A stretch of 22,905 nucleotides of DNA from Macrocybe gigantea (GCA_011319805.1 SJRY01000102.1:1-22905); one strand, 5' to 3'. Numbered from the stretch's first letter, positions 9,682-20,570 are shown. Program-made: numbers and translations. Notes: generated by a model from the letters alone, not told the origin.

Positions 9682-10308
9682 ATGTCCGGAAGACGCGTAC
9701 GTTTTGAAGGCCGATACATAAGACCATCCCCGTCACCACCGCTCGGATCGACTGAGCCTCAGCGTCCCCGATCTGATGAATCTCAACAAGAAAGCCATAT
9801 TGCGACTCACCTCGTGCTTGAAGAACGTCAAGTCCACCCTATATTGGCGTCTAGCCACTCACTCCTGCTGCAATACGATTTATCCCTCCCGCCATCAACG
9901 GCCAAGATCCATCCATCGATCTCTCCGTCCGTGTTGTCAGATCCCGCAGCTCGACCGCCGATGTCTAAAATCGGCATCATCCATCGACATCTTCCGTGGC
10001 GGCTTTCCTTGGTGCCACAGCGCGGACACACGTTCTTAACGGTAGGGGACGTCCTTGAAGGATTATATCGGATCCTTCGACTGGGCGTGCTGGAAGGAGA
10101 GTTCATGAGAATTCCGACAACGGAAAGGCAGATCAGAGTAAAGGATGCTTACAAACGACGATGCAAAAGGATCATGGACGCCACAGCACACGAGATGGAG
10201 AAGGCAAAAGGCGTCAAGCGCGTGGATTTTCTGTGTGGAATGGTGGTGTTTACAGGGTTCGCTCGCCGAAGTGACAGCCCAGACGTTTGGGAATTGCATA
10301 CGAGATGA
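9682..10308 (+). CDS. DUF6699-type protein, copy D (208 aa)
   Basis: Intact, intronless member of the DUF6699 family on the plus strand, opposite to A-C. It opens MSGRRVRFEGRY, with the basic V-x-F motif at residues 4-8, then a Pro/Ser-rich stretch. The domain shows HPILASS, YDLSLPPST, SDPAARPPMSKIGI (in place of PATxP), LPWRLSL, LTVGDVLEGLYRILR, EFMRIP, DAYKRRC, GVKRVDFL, FTGFA and the terminal VWELHTR. All family landmarks are present and in order, and the start needs no adjustment. No clear TATA box was found upstream. Confidence 0.87.
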   Translation: MSGRRVRFEGRYIRPSPSPPLGSTEPQRPRSDESQQESHIATHLVLEERQVHPILASSHSLLLQYDLSLPPSTAKIHPSISPSVLSDPAARPPMSKIGIIHRHLPWRLSLVPQRGHTFLTVGDVLEGLYRILRLGVLEGEFMRIPTTERQIRVKDAYKRRCKRIMDATAHEMEKAKGVKRVDFLCGMVVFTGFARRSDSPDVWELHTR

Positions 10309-11265
10309 ACGGCCTCCGCAAACCGCTACCCGGACGACTATACCCACCATCTGATGCCTGGGAGCTTCGATAAGGAGAAGGAATGAGAGAACATTACGAA
10401 ACGGATATAGCTGACAATGTCGGTTTCTCCTAGACGGTTCATGTTTCGGTTATGTTTGTTTTTGTTGGTGTTGGTTTAGGAGAATGCAACGTCGAATTGG
10501 GAACAAGGCCAACTACACTCCTCGGCCGCTGAATCGGTCTATATGGCCGTGTGTTTAAATTGCTGAATCGCTGTCAAGTTCATCAACTGTGATTGAATCA
10601 TCAGTCAGACATTAGCTCGTTGAAGTTGGTTTCCCCATTTAGCTGCCTTTTGATTTGTACCAGCATGACCGTCAAAGTGAGTTCACCGTTCCTACATGAA
10701 CTCTGATATGGCAAAAATCTCGCCCAGTAAGATCTCATTTTCGTACAACGCACTCTAGCGTATTCACCGTTTCAGCTATCATGTTCCTCCTATAAAACTT
10801 GCCTTTCAGTCATCGACGAAAATCTGCCCATCGACACTCTTTGTCTTTTCCAGAAAAAAAAATTACGCACAACTTGACCGATTTGTGAGATGTGGATTTT
10901 TGCTCTGTGTTACGTGAGTTATCATCCTTGCCTTTGTGTTGTACGTTGCTCATTGTGTCCGTTAGACTCCCCTTTCCTCACCATATCATTGTCCAGTAAG
11001 GCGCAATTCCATAAATGAAAAGGGCTCCTAACGAAGGTTGCCTTGGCCCGTGCAGATAGTAATTCTATCCTCGCAATTATGACTCTGTGGTTAATAGCCT
11101 TTTGCGCGTCCAGCTCGGACAGGGTGCCGCTGAATCGTGGAACTCTGTGAGTCGAGGGAGATTTGTATTAAACCACAGAGGTCATTCAACGATTCGTACA
11201 TGCTAACAGGACATAGTGGGGTATTTTGCTCTGCTGGGATTATTTTTGTGCTCAGTGATCCATTT
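10309..11265. other. No gene assigned; possible promoter and short exons
   Basis: A TATAAAA element at 10791-10797 is followed by a pyrimidine-rich run, then an ATG near 10891 with eight codons up to a good donor (GTGAGTT). Further splice-like pairs occur downstream, e.g. donor GTAAGG near 10998 with acceptor CCGTGCAG, and donor GTGAGTCGAGG at 11145 with branch GCTAAC and acceptor GACATAG near 11216. I could not join them into one open frame. This may be the 5' end of the decayed gene that follows. Confidence 0.35.
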
Positions 11266-11757
11266 AGTCGCCCGTGGCGCCCCGCATTCCGACCTTCCGA
11301 CTACCTTCCGATGATTCCCTGACCAATTCGTCACCGCACTCTACAAGCTTATTCCCGATCAATATATCTTCTGACCTGGAGCCGTCCAAGAAATCTGCTC
11401 TATTTTTCAGCACTCTCCCGATGACCACGGTGATCCATATACATAGCCATTCAATGCATATAGCAGAAATCCATGTCGATCGCGGGTTGTGGACGGCACT
11501 GCAACTGGTCCAGTGCATCCGGAGTGTCATGCGTTCTCATCTTCAGCTGCGGACATATACACCTCTCTCTGGTGTATTCAAAAACCAAGTACGTCGGACG
11601 TATTTGTCCCGTACGATGTGCTCTCTCGGATGGCACCAGGTCGAACTGCTGTGGAGTAGCTTTATTGACGGATTTCATCACCCGGATGGACCGCTCAACC
11701 AGGATGCCCTACTGGGAAATATATATCTTTGGAGCTTATCCTGTGTTCCTAACATGA
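11266..11757 (+). pseudogene. Decayed DUF6699-like copy (P2)
   Basis: An open stretch after a possible acceptor (CCATTTAG) reads in one frame to about 11585. It contains LPMTTVIHIHSHSM, IAEIHVD and then LWTALQLVQCIRSVMRS followed by RTYTPL and QVRRTY. In order and spacing this resembles the LxIxSxxLPWxI, VTLSDVFECVYRSLR and AAY parts of copy A. Past about 11585 the likelier continuation is one frame over, with GVALLTDFI (compare GVRRVDFL) and a final YWEIYIFG (compare VWELHV). The frame change leaves no room for an intron, hence pseudogene. Similarity is remote and judged by eye. Confidence 0.35.
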
Positions 11758-13957
11758 GGTGTTGCGTCGCTCATGTTACGAAAGAATATTTCTAAGTAGT
11801 TGCGATATTGCAGAGAATTCTTGTATAATAACACACCCTATCTAGGTTAATAGAAATTGTCATTCGGTGTCGGGGACTTGGCTGCAAAGCTTACTTGCCT
11901 GTAGCCCTGCTAACGTCTATGTCGAGTACCACTTTTCTCCGAAACTCACTCGCGTCTGTGTCGGTCAACATTTTGGCTTGAATTATTCAAACCATCTCAG
12001 AAACAAACCACGTACAGAGGATGAATGAGCATGAGTCCCCAAGCCACTTGAAGATTTGGAATTGGTTTGGATCCCAAATAGCCATCTTTTCGAGCCGAAG
12101 GCGTGTAAGTGAAGCCGTTCTGGTTGTCAGCCTCGAGTGTCAGAAACTTGAGTGCCTGAATAATGACACCTGCCAAAAGAAGCCATTCGCCGCATTGGTC
12201 ATGATTCTATGTGGAAAGCATCGCCATAGGCCATAAGGAAGAGTATTCTATAACCTCCGCACTACAATTGGTAAGTTTTTGTTTCACGCTATGCAATTCT
12301 AGATTTCGAGGTTGTACCGCGGACGTTCGTTCCTTGTCACACTGTACCAAATAGCCCAATACAAGCGCCCATGATCTGCACTGCCTCTTTGCATACCCTT
12401 CAGCTTTAGATTGTTGAAGTACGGTCGTTTTTGATACCAGCATCTCTGTGCAGAACAGAGTGTCCCATGTGCCCCACAATCCGGTGATGCCGGACCCACC
12501 CAGAGGTACCCAATCCAGTCCAAGTAGGTGCTCGAAATCTCGGCATTAAGTAACGATTTGCAAGGCTATCTCCGTTCTTCGCAGAATTAGCTCTGGCACA
12601 TTACCCAGATGTTGCGGTGCTAGCCGTGGACTTCGCTCTGCATCCCAAATGCCATATTCACGGTTATGGACTCGTTTGCATCCTAAGCCATATGAGGGAT
12701 TACGGTCGAGGTTTTTGTCCCTCGGTTGATCATCCGATGAGCCCGAGGAGCCATGGCCAAGTGCAGTGCTTACAGTGCTCCATGTCCGATGGAAAATGCC
12801 ATCACCCATATGACCTCCAGCGAACGGAATACGCCGCTTGCTTCTATTTGAAGGCGAGATAAGTTAACTTAATAGATTCGCTGTAAATCAATAATCGTGG
12901 TTATGCTCTCCGCCGGCGACCTCCACCTCGCGCTTCCATCAAGCCCTGTAACACTTGACAGATTGACTTCGCTTTTTTCGACAGCCCAGGCACCGCCTGG
13001 CTCGTCCGTTGTCGCGTTACAATTACTTGCATCGGCTTTTGCGTAGATAGCTGCCATAGCTAACCCCATCCAAGCTTGTATCGACTCAGCTGACTTCTGG
13101 TTGTCCTAGCCGGCAAATTTGTAGAGGAACGCGTCGCATCTCTGCATTACGAAGGGCCCGGGAACGAAGTTATGCACTCTGTTACGGCACATCTTAACTT
13201 TTCAGGTCCTCCTACGGGCTGTTCGGCATCCACATCACCGCATAACCATTATGCACATTAACTCGATTTTGTCTCATGTAGAGATCGGCCGCCTCGTGAG
13301 TGGGTGGGTTGATTTCAACAAGTTCATCAGAGTGGCAAACGCACCCGGTTTCCACTTTCGCATTATTGATTAATTCATTGCGGTACCAATACATTTGGCT
13401 TTAGACAAGGGGCATAACGGCACCAGAAAGGGAGTATGTGCAGGAGTTGGGAGGTTAGCAAGGCAATGCCCGTGAGTATGCCATGAAGATTAGGCAATCA
13501 AAGCCAAAGGAAGGACCCTTTCCTATTAACACATCCGATTTGGGACAGGCGTGGATGGAATGTACGAGAATAAAGTGGAATAAGAGAAGTTCTAACCAAT
13601 GAGGAGTAAGCAGGGGCAGTCATCACGGGTGAATGGCGACGAACCATAAGCCGGTATGGACGACGGGCAGAGAGCTGCATTGGTAAGAACCCTATGCCCA
13701 GTTCGTGCTGTCCAAAGATTAGTCTGGGGCCCATTGTTTCAGGTGGCCGAGGACGGGACAGATTGGGCGAAACGAGGGAACAAATCATAGTCTTCGCGTG
13801 TGATCACCGTCACGTACTTTAAGAAGTAAAATGGTGACGCGTGACATGGCACCTTGACTTAGTCCTAATCTTGGGGCGACATTCTGTCCTGGTCGCCGAT
13901 CGTTTCCTTCTTGAACCTCAACCACCACCATCCACCGCTTGAGAACACAGGACAGCG
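11758..13957. other. Long stretch with no recognised gene
   Basis: Open frames on both strands near 12020-12860 overlap each other: minus 12207-12479 and 12546-12809, plus 12617-12862. Possible minus-strand introns (e.g. about 12198-12245) suggest a split or eroded gene, but no family motif was recognised and no consistent exon chain could be built. Around 13200-13800 only short frames occur. This could hold a gene I cannot read, or decayed sequence. Confidence 0.35.
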
Positions 13958-14803
13958 ATGCGGCTGCCCATAATCCTCCCAAGAAGACGCTACGTGTTGG
14001 CGACGCTAGACGGTTCACCGTATACTGATCGTGAGTATCCTGCTCAGCACGTCGTGGTTGTCGCCGACGCGGGAGACTGCAGAGTCGGAAGGTTTCGGCA
14101 TGCTTCCACCGTCAGCCATGGTGACCATGGCGCCAAGCCCAGATAGCTATCCACTGGCGTCGCCAGAGTACACAGAGGGCTACGGTTCGCCAGCCATGTC
14201 GTACCGGCAGGGATACAATGAAGACCTCATGGACTGGTCCCAGTCAGCAGCTGGTGGCCAACAGCGGTCAAATGTGTGGTCGGAGGCAATCACGCGCAGA
14301 CTCCGCTCACCGTATCACGCCTCCCGCCTTGATCACATCAGATCACTCTATCGCTGCGTTCCACTGCCAGATGTTCCCGAGGACAATCCTGAAATCCACC
14401 CAGTGCTGGAGTATCGGTCGTGGGGACAAGAACAGACGAGGAGACACATTGTTATCACGGCGATTACATCTGTCCCCCAGCGACCAAGCCTGCTGTGCGG
14501 GTCCTTGAGATCGAGTTGCCTAATAAGGCAATCATACGGGTTTGCGCTTCGCCTGCGACACCGGGCGCCGTTACGCTGGGGAACGTGCTTGCTGCTATCG
14601 AAAATGCATTGGTCAACATTGATATATCGCACTTGAGTTACGTCCTACAAAGCCCTTACGCAAGTTCCGATTATTACGATGGAGCGGCGTGCCCATGCTC
14701 AAGAAATATGACGTTCCTTGATTATTTGGGCAGACGGTTCGGGAAAGTCGGTCTGCTAAAAAGGGACGTCCATTCGAACACTTGGGTGTTGCTGCTGGGT
14801 TGA
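13958..14803 (+). pseudogene. DUF6699-type copy E with a frame break
   Basis: Plus-strand member of the array. A likely first exon 13958-14030 is joined by a canonical 52-nt intron (donor GTGAGTATCC, acceptor GACTGCAG, 14031-14082) to a second exon in the same frame. That exon has a Ser/Pro/Tyr-rich linker and then EIHPVLEYRSW. The rest of the domain is one frame over: CPPATKPAVRVLEIELP, AVTLGNVLAAIENAL, MTFLDYLG and the end NTWVLLLG, with a stop at 14801-14803. The change falls between about 14370 and 14470, and I found no intron that restores the frame while keeping PATKP. About a dozen residues between HPVLEY and PATKP are also missing relative to copy A. It lacks the N-terminal basic V-x-F motif. 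An unusual intron or an assembly error remains possible. Confidence 0.6.
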
Positions 14804-17404
14804 ACATCCGGCTATATGTCTTATTTATTACGGTACGTTGCATCGATCGATTTCGTGGCGAGGATCTAATCCGCTCTCCTTTCAGCGCTTTCATGTACTC
14901 TTAGTCAAATTGAGAAATAAGAATACCTTTATCATCGAACAGCTTTTTATCGAAGCAAAGGAGGGCGCCCTGGACCGCCCAAAGTCGCAATTGCTGTCTG
15001 GAAGGGATCTTCCGCTATTGTCCGAATACGCTGACTCTGATCGCCGGAATTGCGCCTGTCAACGGAGTAGGGGGAGATAGACTCAAAGGACTGAGGAAGG
15101 CGCCAGACAACGATGAGAGACGGTGCTATGCGAGGTGAAGAAGAAATCGAGGGAAATGCCGACACAACCCCTTCCCTCACGAAAACTTGAAGCGGAGTTT
15201 AAACTTCCGTCCATCAGCGCAACCGCGATGTCGGTCCTTGTCTCGTTGTTCAAGGGCACTTCCCTATTCTGGCAGCAGAGTCTCGGACATACAGCATTGA
15301 AATGCTGCTGAAACTAGCAGTTGGATGATTCCATTATTCGTAGTTGCAATAAAAATCCATGGTAAATGCCGGTCATCACAAAGGCCGGATCTTTCCTGAC
15401 AATGTTCCGCTAACTCGATGTATAAAAAGACATAAATCAAATCAATCACATCGTGAGATAGCAGTAAAGACTCTATTTGCAATCTAAATCGCAATACAAC
15501 TGAAGAATATCCATCAGACACGCACTCCGCTCGCTGGTTAGTCCCGTTCACCAGCCCACAAGCATAGCAAACCGCCCAACCAAACGTCATCGAGATTCCT
15601 CCGGGTCGAAAGAATCATGTTCTCTGTCGAACGAGCGAGTGCATACTGTCATCGAGTGGATATGAAGGTTGTGGCATTTGTAAAAATGCGAGACTCGGTC
15701 AGTTTCTATAAAATAGATCCTGATGAGTATGTTCTAGGGGAATCAACAAGGAGGCGCTCGTGCACTTATAGTGGTTCTGTTTGGTCCGTGCGCATATAAC
15801 CACGTGACCGGCGCGTAAACAGTTCCTCCGCCCAGACGCGGCGCTTGTGAAGTGGTATGCGTAGTTCAACGACTTACATTGACTGGACTCGCCGAACACA
15901 TACAAGTACCAAAGACTTTACTCTTTTGTTCTCCCGGAGTTATCAGAGCCATACGTCTGCTGCACATCACCTGCTGAGGCGGCGAAATGTCTGTCTGCAT
16001 CATTTCACGCTCTCTTCTCTGTCATTTGATCCCGGGGTTATCCTATCGCGCTCACGTCTCTTTTCCTGAACTGCCCAATTTTTGACAGAATAATCCCACA
16101 ATGCGCCTAAACTTCTATTTCTTTACATGGCGCTCGGAACGGGCCTGTATCTCGGTAAGTCTTTAGCCGGCAGCTATTAACGGCGTACTCCCACATCGCT
16201 CCCACAATCCAGTCCTCCTTTTGGCACTGATTGATTATCTATCGTCCAATTGAGTTGCGTTTGTCATGCTGTGAACTAATGCATGGCGCGCTTAAAAAGG
16301 ACCGTCGACTCATGTTCCCTTTCACCCATCTCATTCCGCTCCCCTCTGCATTCTCATTACGTCTCGAAATTCTCAACTCTGAATTCTGTCCATCTTTTCC
16401 CTTAGCGAAATTTGTGACTAGCTGCGATGATTTTGCGGCGCAAGTCCAGTGAGGTCTCTGATACCCCTTTCTCATCGGGGCTGGTCATCTGCGGAATTTT
16501 CCAAACATTCTGGACATCTTAGACCGAACTTGGTCTTTCGCAGTGACGAAGCTTTGATTGAAGGGGTTTCAATAAGGCTTATGGATTTTTCGTCCAAGAT
16601 TTTCGCTCGCAGTGAACGCTCACTCGTACATTTACATTGCTACAAATCGTTATCATTCTTTCAATGATATTCGTGCTTTTAAAGTCTATGACAGCAAGTC
16701 TAACAGTACGTTTGAAATCCAAGCCTCGGTCAGGGCTTTCGCACAACTGGTGGATAGTTGGTTAGGGCGCCTTTCGTTAGGACGCTAAAACCTCTACGGA
16801 CAGACCACCCTCGTACACGGCAATCGAGGGATGAAGTCACAACTTTGGGTCTCTCACCCAATCAAAGAGCGGTCGTCGCAAATCGACGAGATACATTGCA
16901 TGCAGCAGACTGCGGCTTCCCATACGTGCTTCTGACGATGCAATCAATGAGCCGCCTGTCTACAACCTCACCCTTTTGAGATTCGGCGAGGGGATCAATG
17001 TCTCTATGACCCTACGGGCTGTCCTGAACGTCGATTGGCAGGATTCAGTTTGCTTGAATACTGGATTTTGAGGCATGGTGTTTACGCTTTTTTCGGACGT
17101 CATGAGGGAGCATCCTACCGTATGTGCGTCCCGTAGACAGAGTATCTCGACCCCCCAGACCTGAATCGGGCTCTAAAAAGCCTCTCGCCACGCCATCATG
17201 TCAATATCTGCCTCATAATAGTCCACCAAGGGCTAAATGCTTGATTGGGAGGAAAAATCGAAGGGCAACTCGAGTGCACGCCGTCTGATGCGCCATATAG
17301 TGAGCGGCGGACCCGCGAGTATGGTTGGATACACCGCCCATTCACAGCGGCCACCTTAAATTGAATGCTGGCTGAGATAGTAGGCGAATGCGGCTGAGGC
17401 GGGT
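14804..17404. other. Long stretch with no recognised gene
   Basis: About 2.6 kb with only short, overlapping open frames on both strands, none with a motif I recognise. TATA-like runs occur at 15421-15428 and near 15708, but no convincing coding region follows. No terminal repeats or transposase motifs were seen. Confidence 0.4.
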
Positions 17405-17665
17405 TCATCTGGGCAAGGACGGAGTGTCGTACTTTATCTGGCTCACGATTATCTCCAGGATTTCCAGAGGTAGGCAGAGGCCCGTCGTTGTGACGCCGGG
17501 AGGTCGTAGAGCTGGCTGGGCGATAGATTGGCACTGGGGATCGTCGTCACTGTTGTGCGCGCAAGTCGAGCGATCTTCACGCCTTCTAGTTCTGGTCGAT
17601 GCCTTTTGGTGACTTTGGGCGTTCTTTCTGATGTGTGATTGAATGACTACCTTCCCTGATGCCAA
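17405..17665 (-). pseudogene. Possible F-box fragment
   Basis: This open frame ends in LCLPLEILEIIVSQIKYDTPSLPR, which resembles the first helix of a fungal F-box (LPxEILxxIV). It stops where the rest of the F-box should follow, and its N-terminal part is Ser/Arg/Gln-rich without motif. It lies just downstream of a full F-box gene on the same strand, so it may be the remnant of a tandem copy. Chance resemblance cannot be excluded. Confidence 0.3.
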
Positions 17666-17825
17666 GGGAACATGGTGCCCCAGGCATCGTGTAGAATGTT
17701 CATTCGTTGCCGGAGAACTGCAGAGTGGATCGTAATGCGATATAAGACAGGCAAAAAAATGCCAACATCACATCCTAATTCGAGGCTAATGGAAACATGT
17801 AGTCCGGTGACTATGCAACATGCGA

Positions 17826-18680
17826 CTAAGGTCGACGGATTAAGACGCCTTCCCAGTCAACCCATGGCACGGTCGCGAAGGTCTTCTCCTGCAATACCTG
17901 GACAGTGACCTGCGACGATAGGCTGAAGTTCGCAATATAGACACTCCTCAAGTTCTTTACATGGAAGCACGAAGAAGACTGGAAAATCCAGTCGAAATGA
18001 GGCTTGGGCGAGTCTAGGTGTAGCTCGTGCAAGCAGATGGACTGAGGATCGGGGAACGCAGATTGAAGGTTTTCGAGGTGACGTTTATCAGCCCAGCCAT
18101 AGGGGTGAACAGACTTGACATTGACGAGTTGGAGGACGCGGAGACATGGCGAGAAGCTCAAAAGTTCTACCATGTCTACTGGCTTCCAGACAGTGAGGTT
18201 GTCCAAGTCGATGCTGATTAGAGAAGGAGATTCCAGGATGACTCCTAGACATCGCCTGACGCCATCTGGGAGGGAAATGTAATACACGTTCCTTAGCGTT
18301 AACACTTCGACGCCTCGCAGCCGGCGCAAAAAGTGAGCCACCTCCCAGAACGCTCCTTGCCAATGGTCCATTTCCGAATCAGCCCATCGACAATTCCTCA
18401 AAGTGAGATTTCTGACATGGAGCACCGCCTGTGGATTGTGATCGATGCACCGGTTGAGCGAGGAGGTGCGGCGGACAACATCACGAATGGCTGAGCGGCT
18501 GTCATGCCCTTTGGAGTGGTTCCAAAGGAAATCGAACGTGAGGGATGAGAAAAGCAGGGGAAGCGTGATTGCTCTCCATTGACGACAAACCAAGGAGCAA
18601 TTCAGAAGGGTCGTTTTGTCGTGGAGGAGACTGACGACGATTTCGACGAGTTCATACGGAAGGTCTGCTACCACGACCAT
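17826..18680 (-). CDS. F-box protein with leucine-rich repeats (284 aa, possibly short at the C-terminus)
   Basis: Probable substrate receptor of an SCF ubiquitin ligase: the F-box binds Skp1 and the repeats would recognise a target. The F-box spans about residues 6-46 (ADLPYELVEIVVSLL ... CSLVCRQW). Degenerate leucine-rich repeats follow, such as VLHVRNLTLRNCRW, GVEVLTLRNVYYISLP, SLISIDLDNLTVW and CLRVLQLVNVKS. Basidiomycete members are often 400 residues or more, so this one is short. The last 20 residues do not look like a repeat. A GTATTGCAGG donor near 17896 with acceptor GACCTTAG could instead splice to a stop soon after, so the exact C-terminus is uncertain. It is transcribed away from the secreted-protein gene, with about 330 bp between the two starts. 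Confidence 0.82.
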   Translation of the reverse strand: MVVVADLPYELVEIVVSLLHDKTTLLNCSLVCRQWRAITLPLLFSSLTFDFLWNHSKGHDSRSAIRDVVRRTSSLNRCIDHNPQAVLHVRNLTLRNCRWADSEMDHWQGAFWEVAHFLRRLRGVEVLTLRNVYYISLPDGVRRCLGVILESPSLISIDLDNLTVWKPVDMVELLSFSPCLRVLQLVNVKSVHPYGWADKRHLENLQSAFPDPQSICLHELHLDSPKPHFDWIFQSSSCFHVKNLRSVYIANFSLSSQVTVQVLQEKTFATVPWVDWEGVLIRRP

Positions 18681-18912
18681 TACAGCTCAGCCCTACAACC
18701 TGCAAAGAGCTTGTCTAGACGGCGATCTAGAAAATGATTACCTAATAAGTATGTTCTGTGGGTCCTCGTCAGCCCCAAACTACTTGAACCTCTTCCCCGA
18801 TATGCATATTCCAACATGGGCCGTAAATGCGCATTGCCTTATTCATCTGGAGGATGACTGTATTGGATGACCGTCCGCCGTCGAGCAGCACACCGACAGC
18901 CACCGTCGATGG

Positions 18913-18918
18913 TATAAA
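18913..18918 (+). promoter_or_regulatory. TATA box of the secreted-protein gene
   Basis: TATAAA within GGTATAAAGG, about 94 bp before the ATG at 19012. The pyrimidine-rich leader between them is typical of fungal promoters. Confidence 0.55.
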
Positions 18919-19011
18919 GGTATGCCTTGGTAGCGCTGTTGAGCTCACCATCGGGCTCATACCGCACTAGTCTCACCTTCGTTGCACTCCTTCTCTCCTT
19001 CTAGCTCTGTG

Positions 19012-20570
19012 ATGTCTTCCTTCCAGAAGTTGCTGGCCCTCCTGTCTCTGATGAGCGCCGTGTCCGCTTTACATGTTCCCCGAAGGGTACAAAGTAGACA
19101 GGTTGTTCCTGGGGTAGGCTCTAGCGCTCATGCTTGCTTGATTGAGTACTCAGAATCTACATCTAGCCTGTTTCGACTGTGTGCGATACCATCGCGAACC
19201 TCGCAGTACCACCGGCGCTCCAGGGTCAAGTTAGCAGTGTCATCACATCGCTCCAGTCCACGATCAACAATGGTCTGGCTCTGGACCCAACCGCACTGTC
19301 GGATCTACTGGCCCAGCTGGAGAATCTCAGAGCTGGGTTGCCGAGCTCCGCTTCTGGTGCGCCGGCTCCCCAGGCTGCCGTTCCGCAGCCCAACAATCTG
19401 AGCGCTGACGGCATCACCATTGCTGTGGTTCCCTCGGACGGCTCGCAGCAGTCTGGCGGTCCTGGCTCCGCCATTCGAAGTGCCGTGTCCAACATCGCCA
19501 TTCCTGGCGCTGTCACTGGCGCTAGCGCTCCCGGAGGCCTGTACCTGGAACTGTGCTCGGCGGTGTCGCGCCTGGAGCCCCTGCACCTGGTGTCCCAACA
19601 CCCGACACTCCTGCTCCGGTACAACCACACCTGACACATCGCACCTGGCATTCCGGAACCCGGCCCTTCAGCTCCTGGTGCTCCCGTCCCCGACGCACCG
19701 ACGCCTGACGGTCCAGCACCTGCCGGCCCACCGCCCGTCGTCCCCCACCCGACAGCTCTTCCTCTGCAAGCCCTGCATCTGGGCGTCTGCCTCGGGCAGC
19801 ACGAGCTCAGATACCTCCGCTTCGGGAAACACCCCGTCTGGAGGCCCCGCAGCTGATGCATCTGGAAGCACGACTTCTGGTGGCGACACGTCTGGGCGCG
19901 TCGCACCCCAAGATGCCGCATCCGCATCCACTCCAGATACCCCCATTCCCAATACTTCTGCGCCCGACGTCCCCTCGCCCGATACACCCGCACCTGCAAC
20001 CCCGGCCCCCGACGTTCCCGCACCTGCACCTAACCCTCCCGCTGTTGCCTCCCCTGCACCCGACACGCCTGCACCTGATGTCCCGGCCCCCGACGTTCCT
20101 GCTCCCGGTGTCTCTACACCAAACGCTTCTGCGCCTGATGTCCCTGCACCAAACGCTCCTGCGCCCGACGTCCCTTCTCCAGGAATCACTCCCCCTGGCG
20201 GTATTCCGAACGCCGGCGCAGCAAACAGTGCCGCCATTCCCGCTCCTGGGTCCGCCTCAATCACTGCGCCCAACACTTCTTCTGGTCCTATCACTCCACC
20301 CGCAGTTCCGCCGCGCCCCGCCAACCAAGTACCTTCGACCGCCGACGATACATCTGCTTCACCGGTTCCCAACACTCAGACCCGCCCGATAGCTAGTGTC
20401 GTCAACGGCCGTCCCATCGGGGTTCAGCGGACCGGATCAAGGCAAGGCAGCTCGCGCAAGGCACTGGAGTGAACTGCAATTCTCTACACAGCTCGGCGGA
20501 GGGCGATACTTCGGGAAGAGGTGGCGACGTTTCGATTTGTGTGAACACGAACGGTCTCAATCTGTCTTAG
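19012..20570 (+). pseudogene. Secreted Pro/Ala/Ser-rich protein, coding region broken by single-base frame changes
   Basis: Exon 1 (19012-19113) encodes a clear signal peptide, MSSFQKLLALLSLMSAVSA, then LHVPRRVQSRQ. A 53-nt intron (19114-19166) joins in frame to an exon starting PVSTVCDTIANL and a helical region of about 45 residues (LQSTINNGLALDP ... LLAQLENLRAGLP). After that the protein is low-complexity, rich in Pro, Ala, Ser, Gly and Asp, with PAPDV-type repeats, suggesting a cell-wall or secreted protein. The same composition continues through three frames. Apparent breaks lie near 19538, 19626, 19640, 19745 and 19782, and between 20410 and 20460, all in the direction of one missing base. 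The last frame ends in a stretch with two Cys (VNCNSL and SICVNTNG) and a TAG at 20568-20570. No family recognised. Either a young pseudogene or a gene damaged by assembly indels. Confidence 0.65.
19915..20175 (+). repeat. Degenerate tandem repeat encoding PAPDV-like units
   Basis: A series of imperfect 12-18-nt units reads PAPDV, PAPDT, SAPDV, PAPNA and similar in one frame. Third positions vary freely, so the amino-acid pattern rather than the DNA is conserved. On the opposite strand this produces long Gly/Ala/Glu open frames that are not genes. Confidence 0.75.

Noticed and set aside
16750..16800. tRNA-like stretch with GGTTAGGGCGC and a 7-nt loop containing CGT
   Set aside because: The anticodon stem has a mismatch, no T-arm GGTTCGA follows and no acceptor stem closes.
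19226..20375. Long minus-strand open frames (267 and 235 codons) over the secreted-protein gene
   Set aside because: They are Gly/Ala/Arg-rich mirror images of the Pro/Ala repeats, with no start context or domain of their own.
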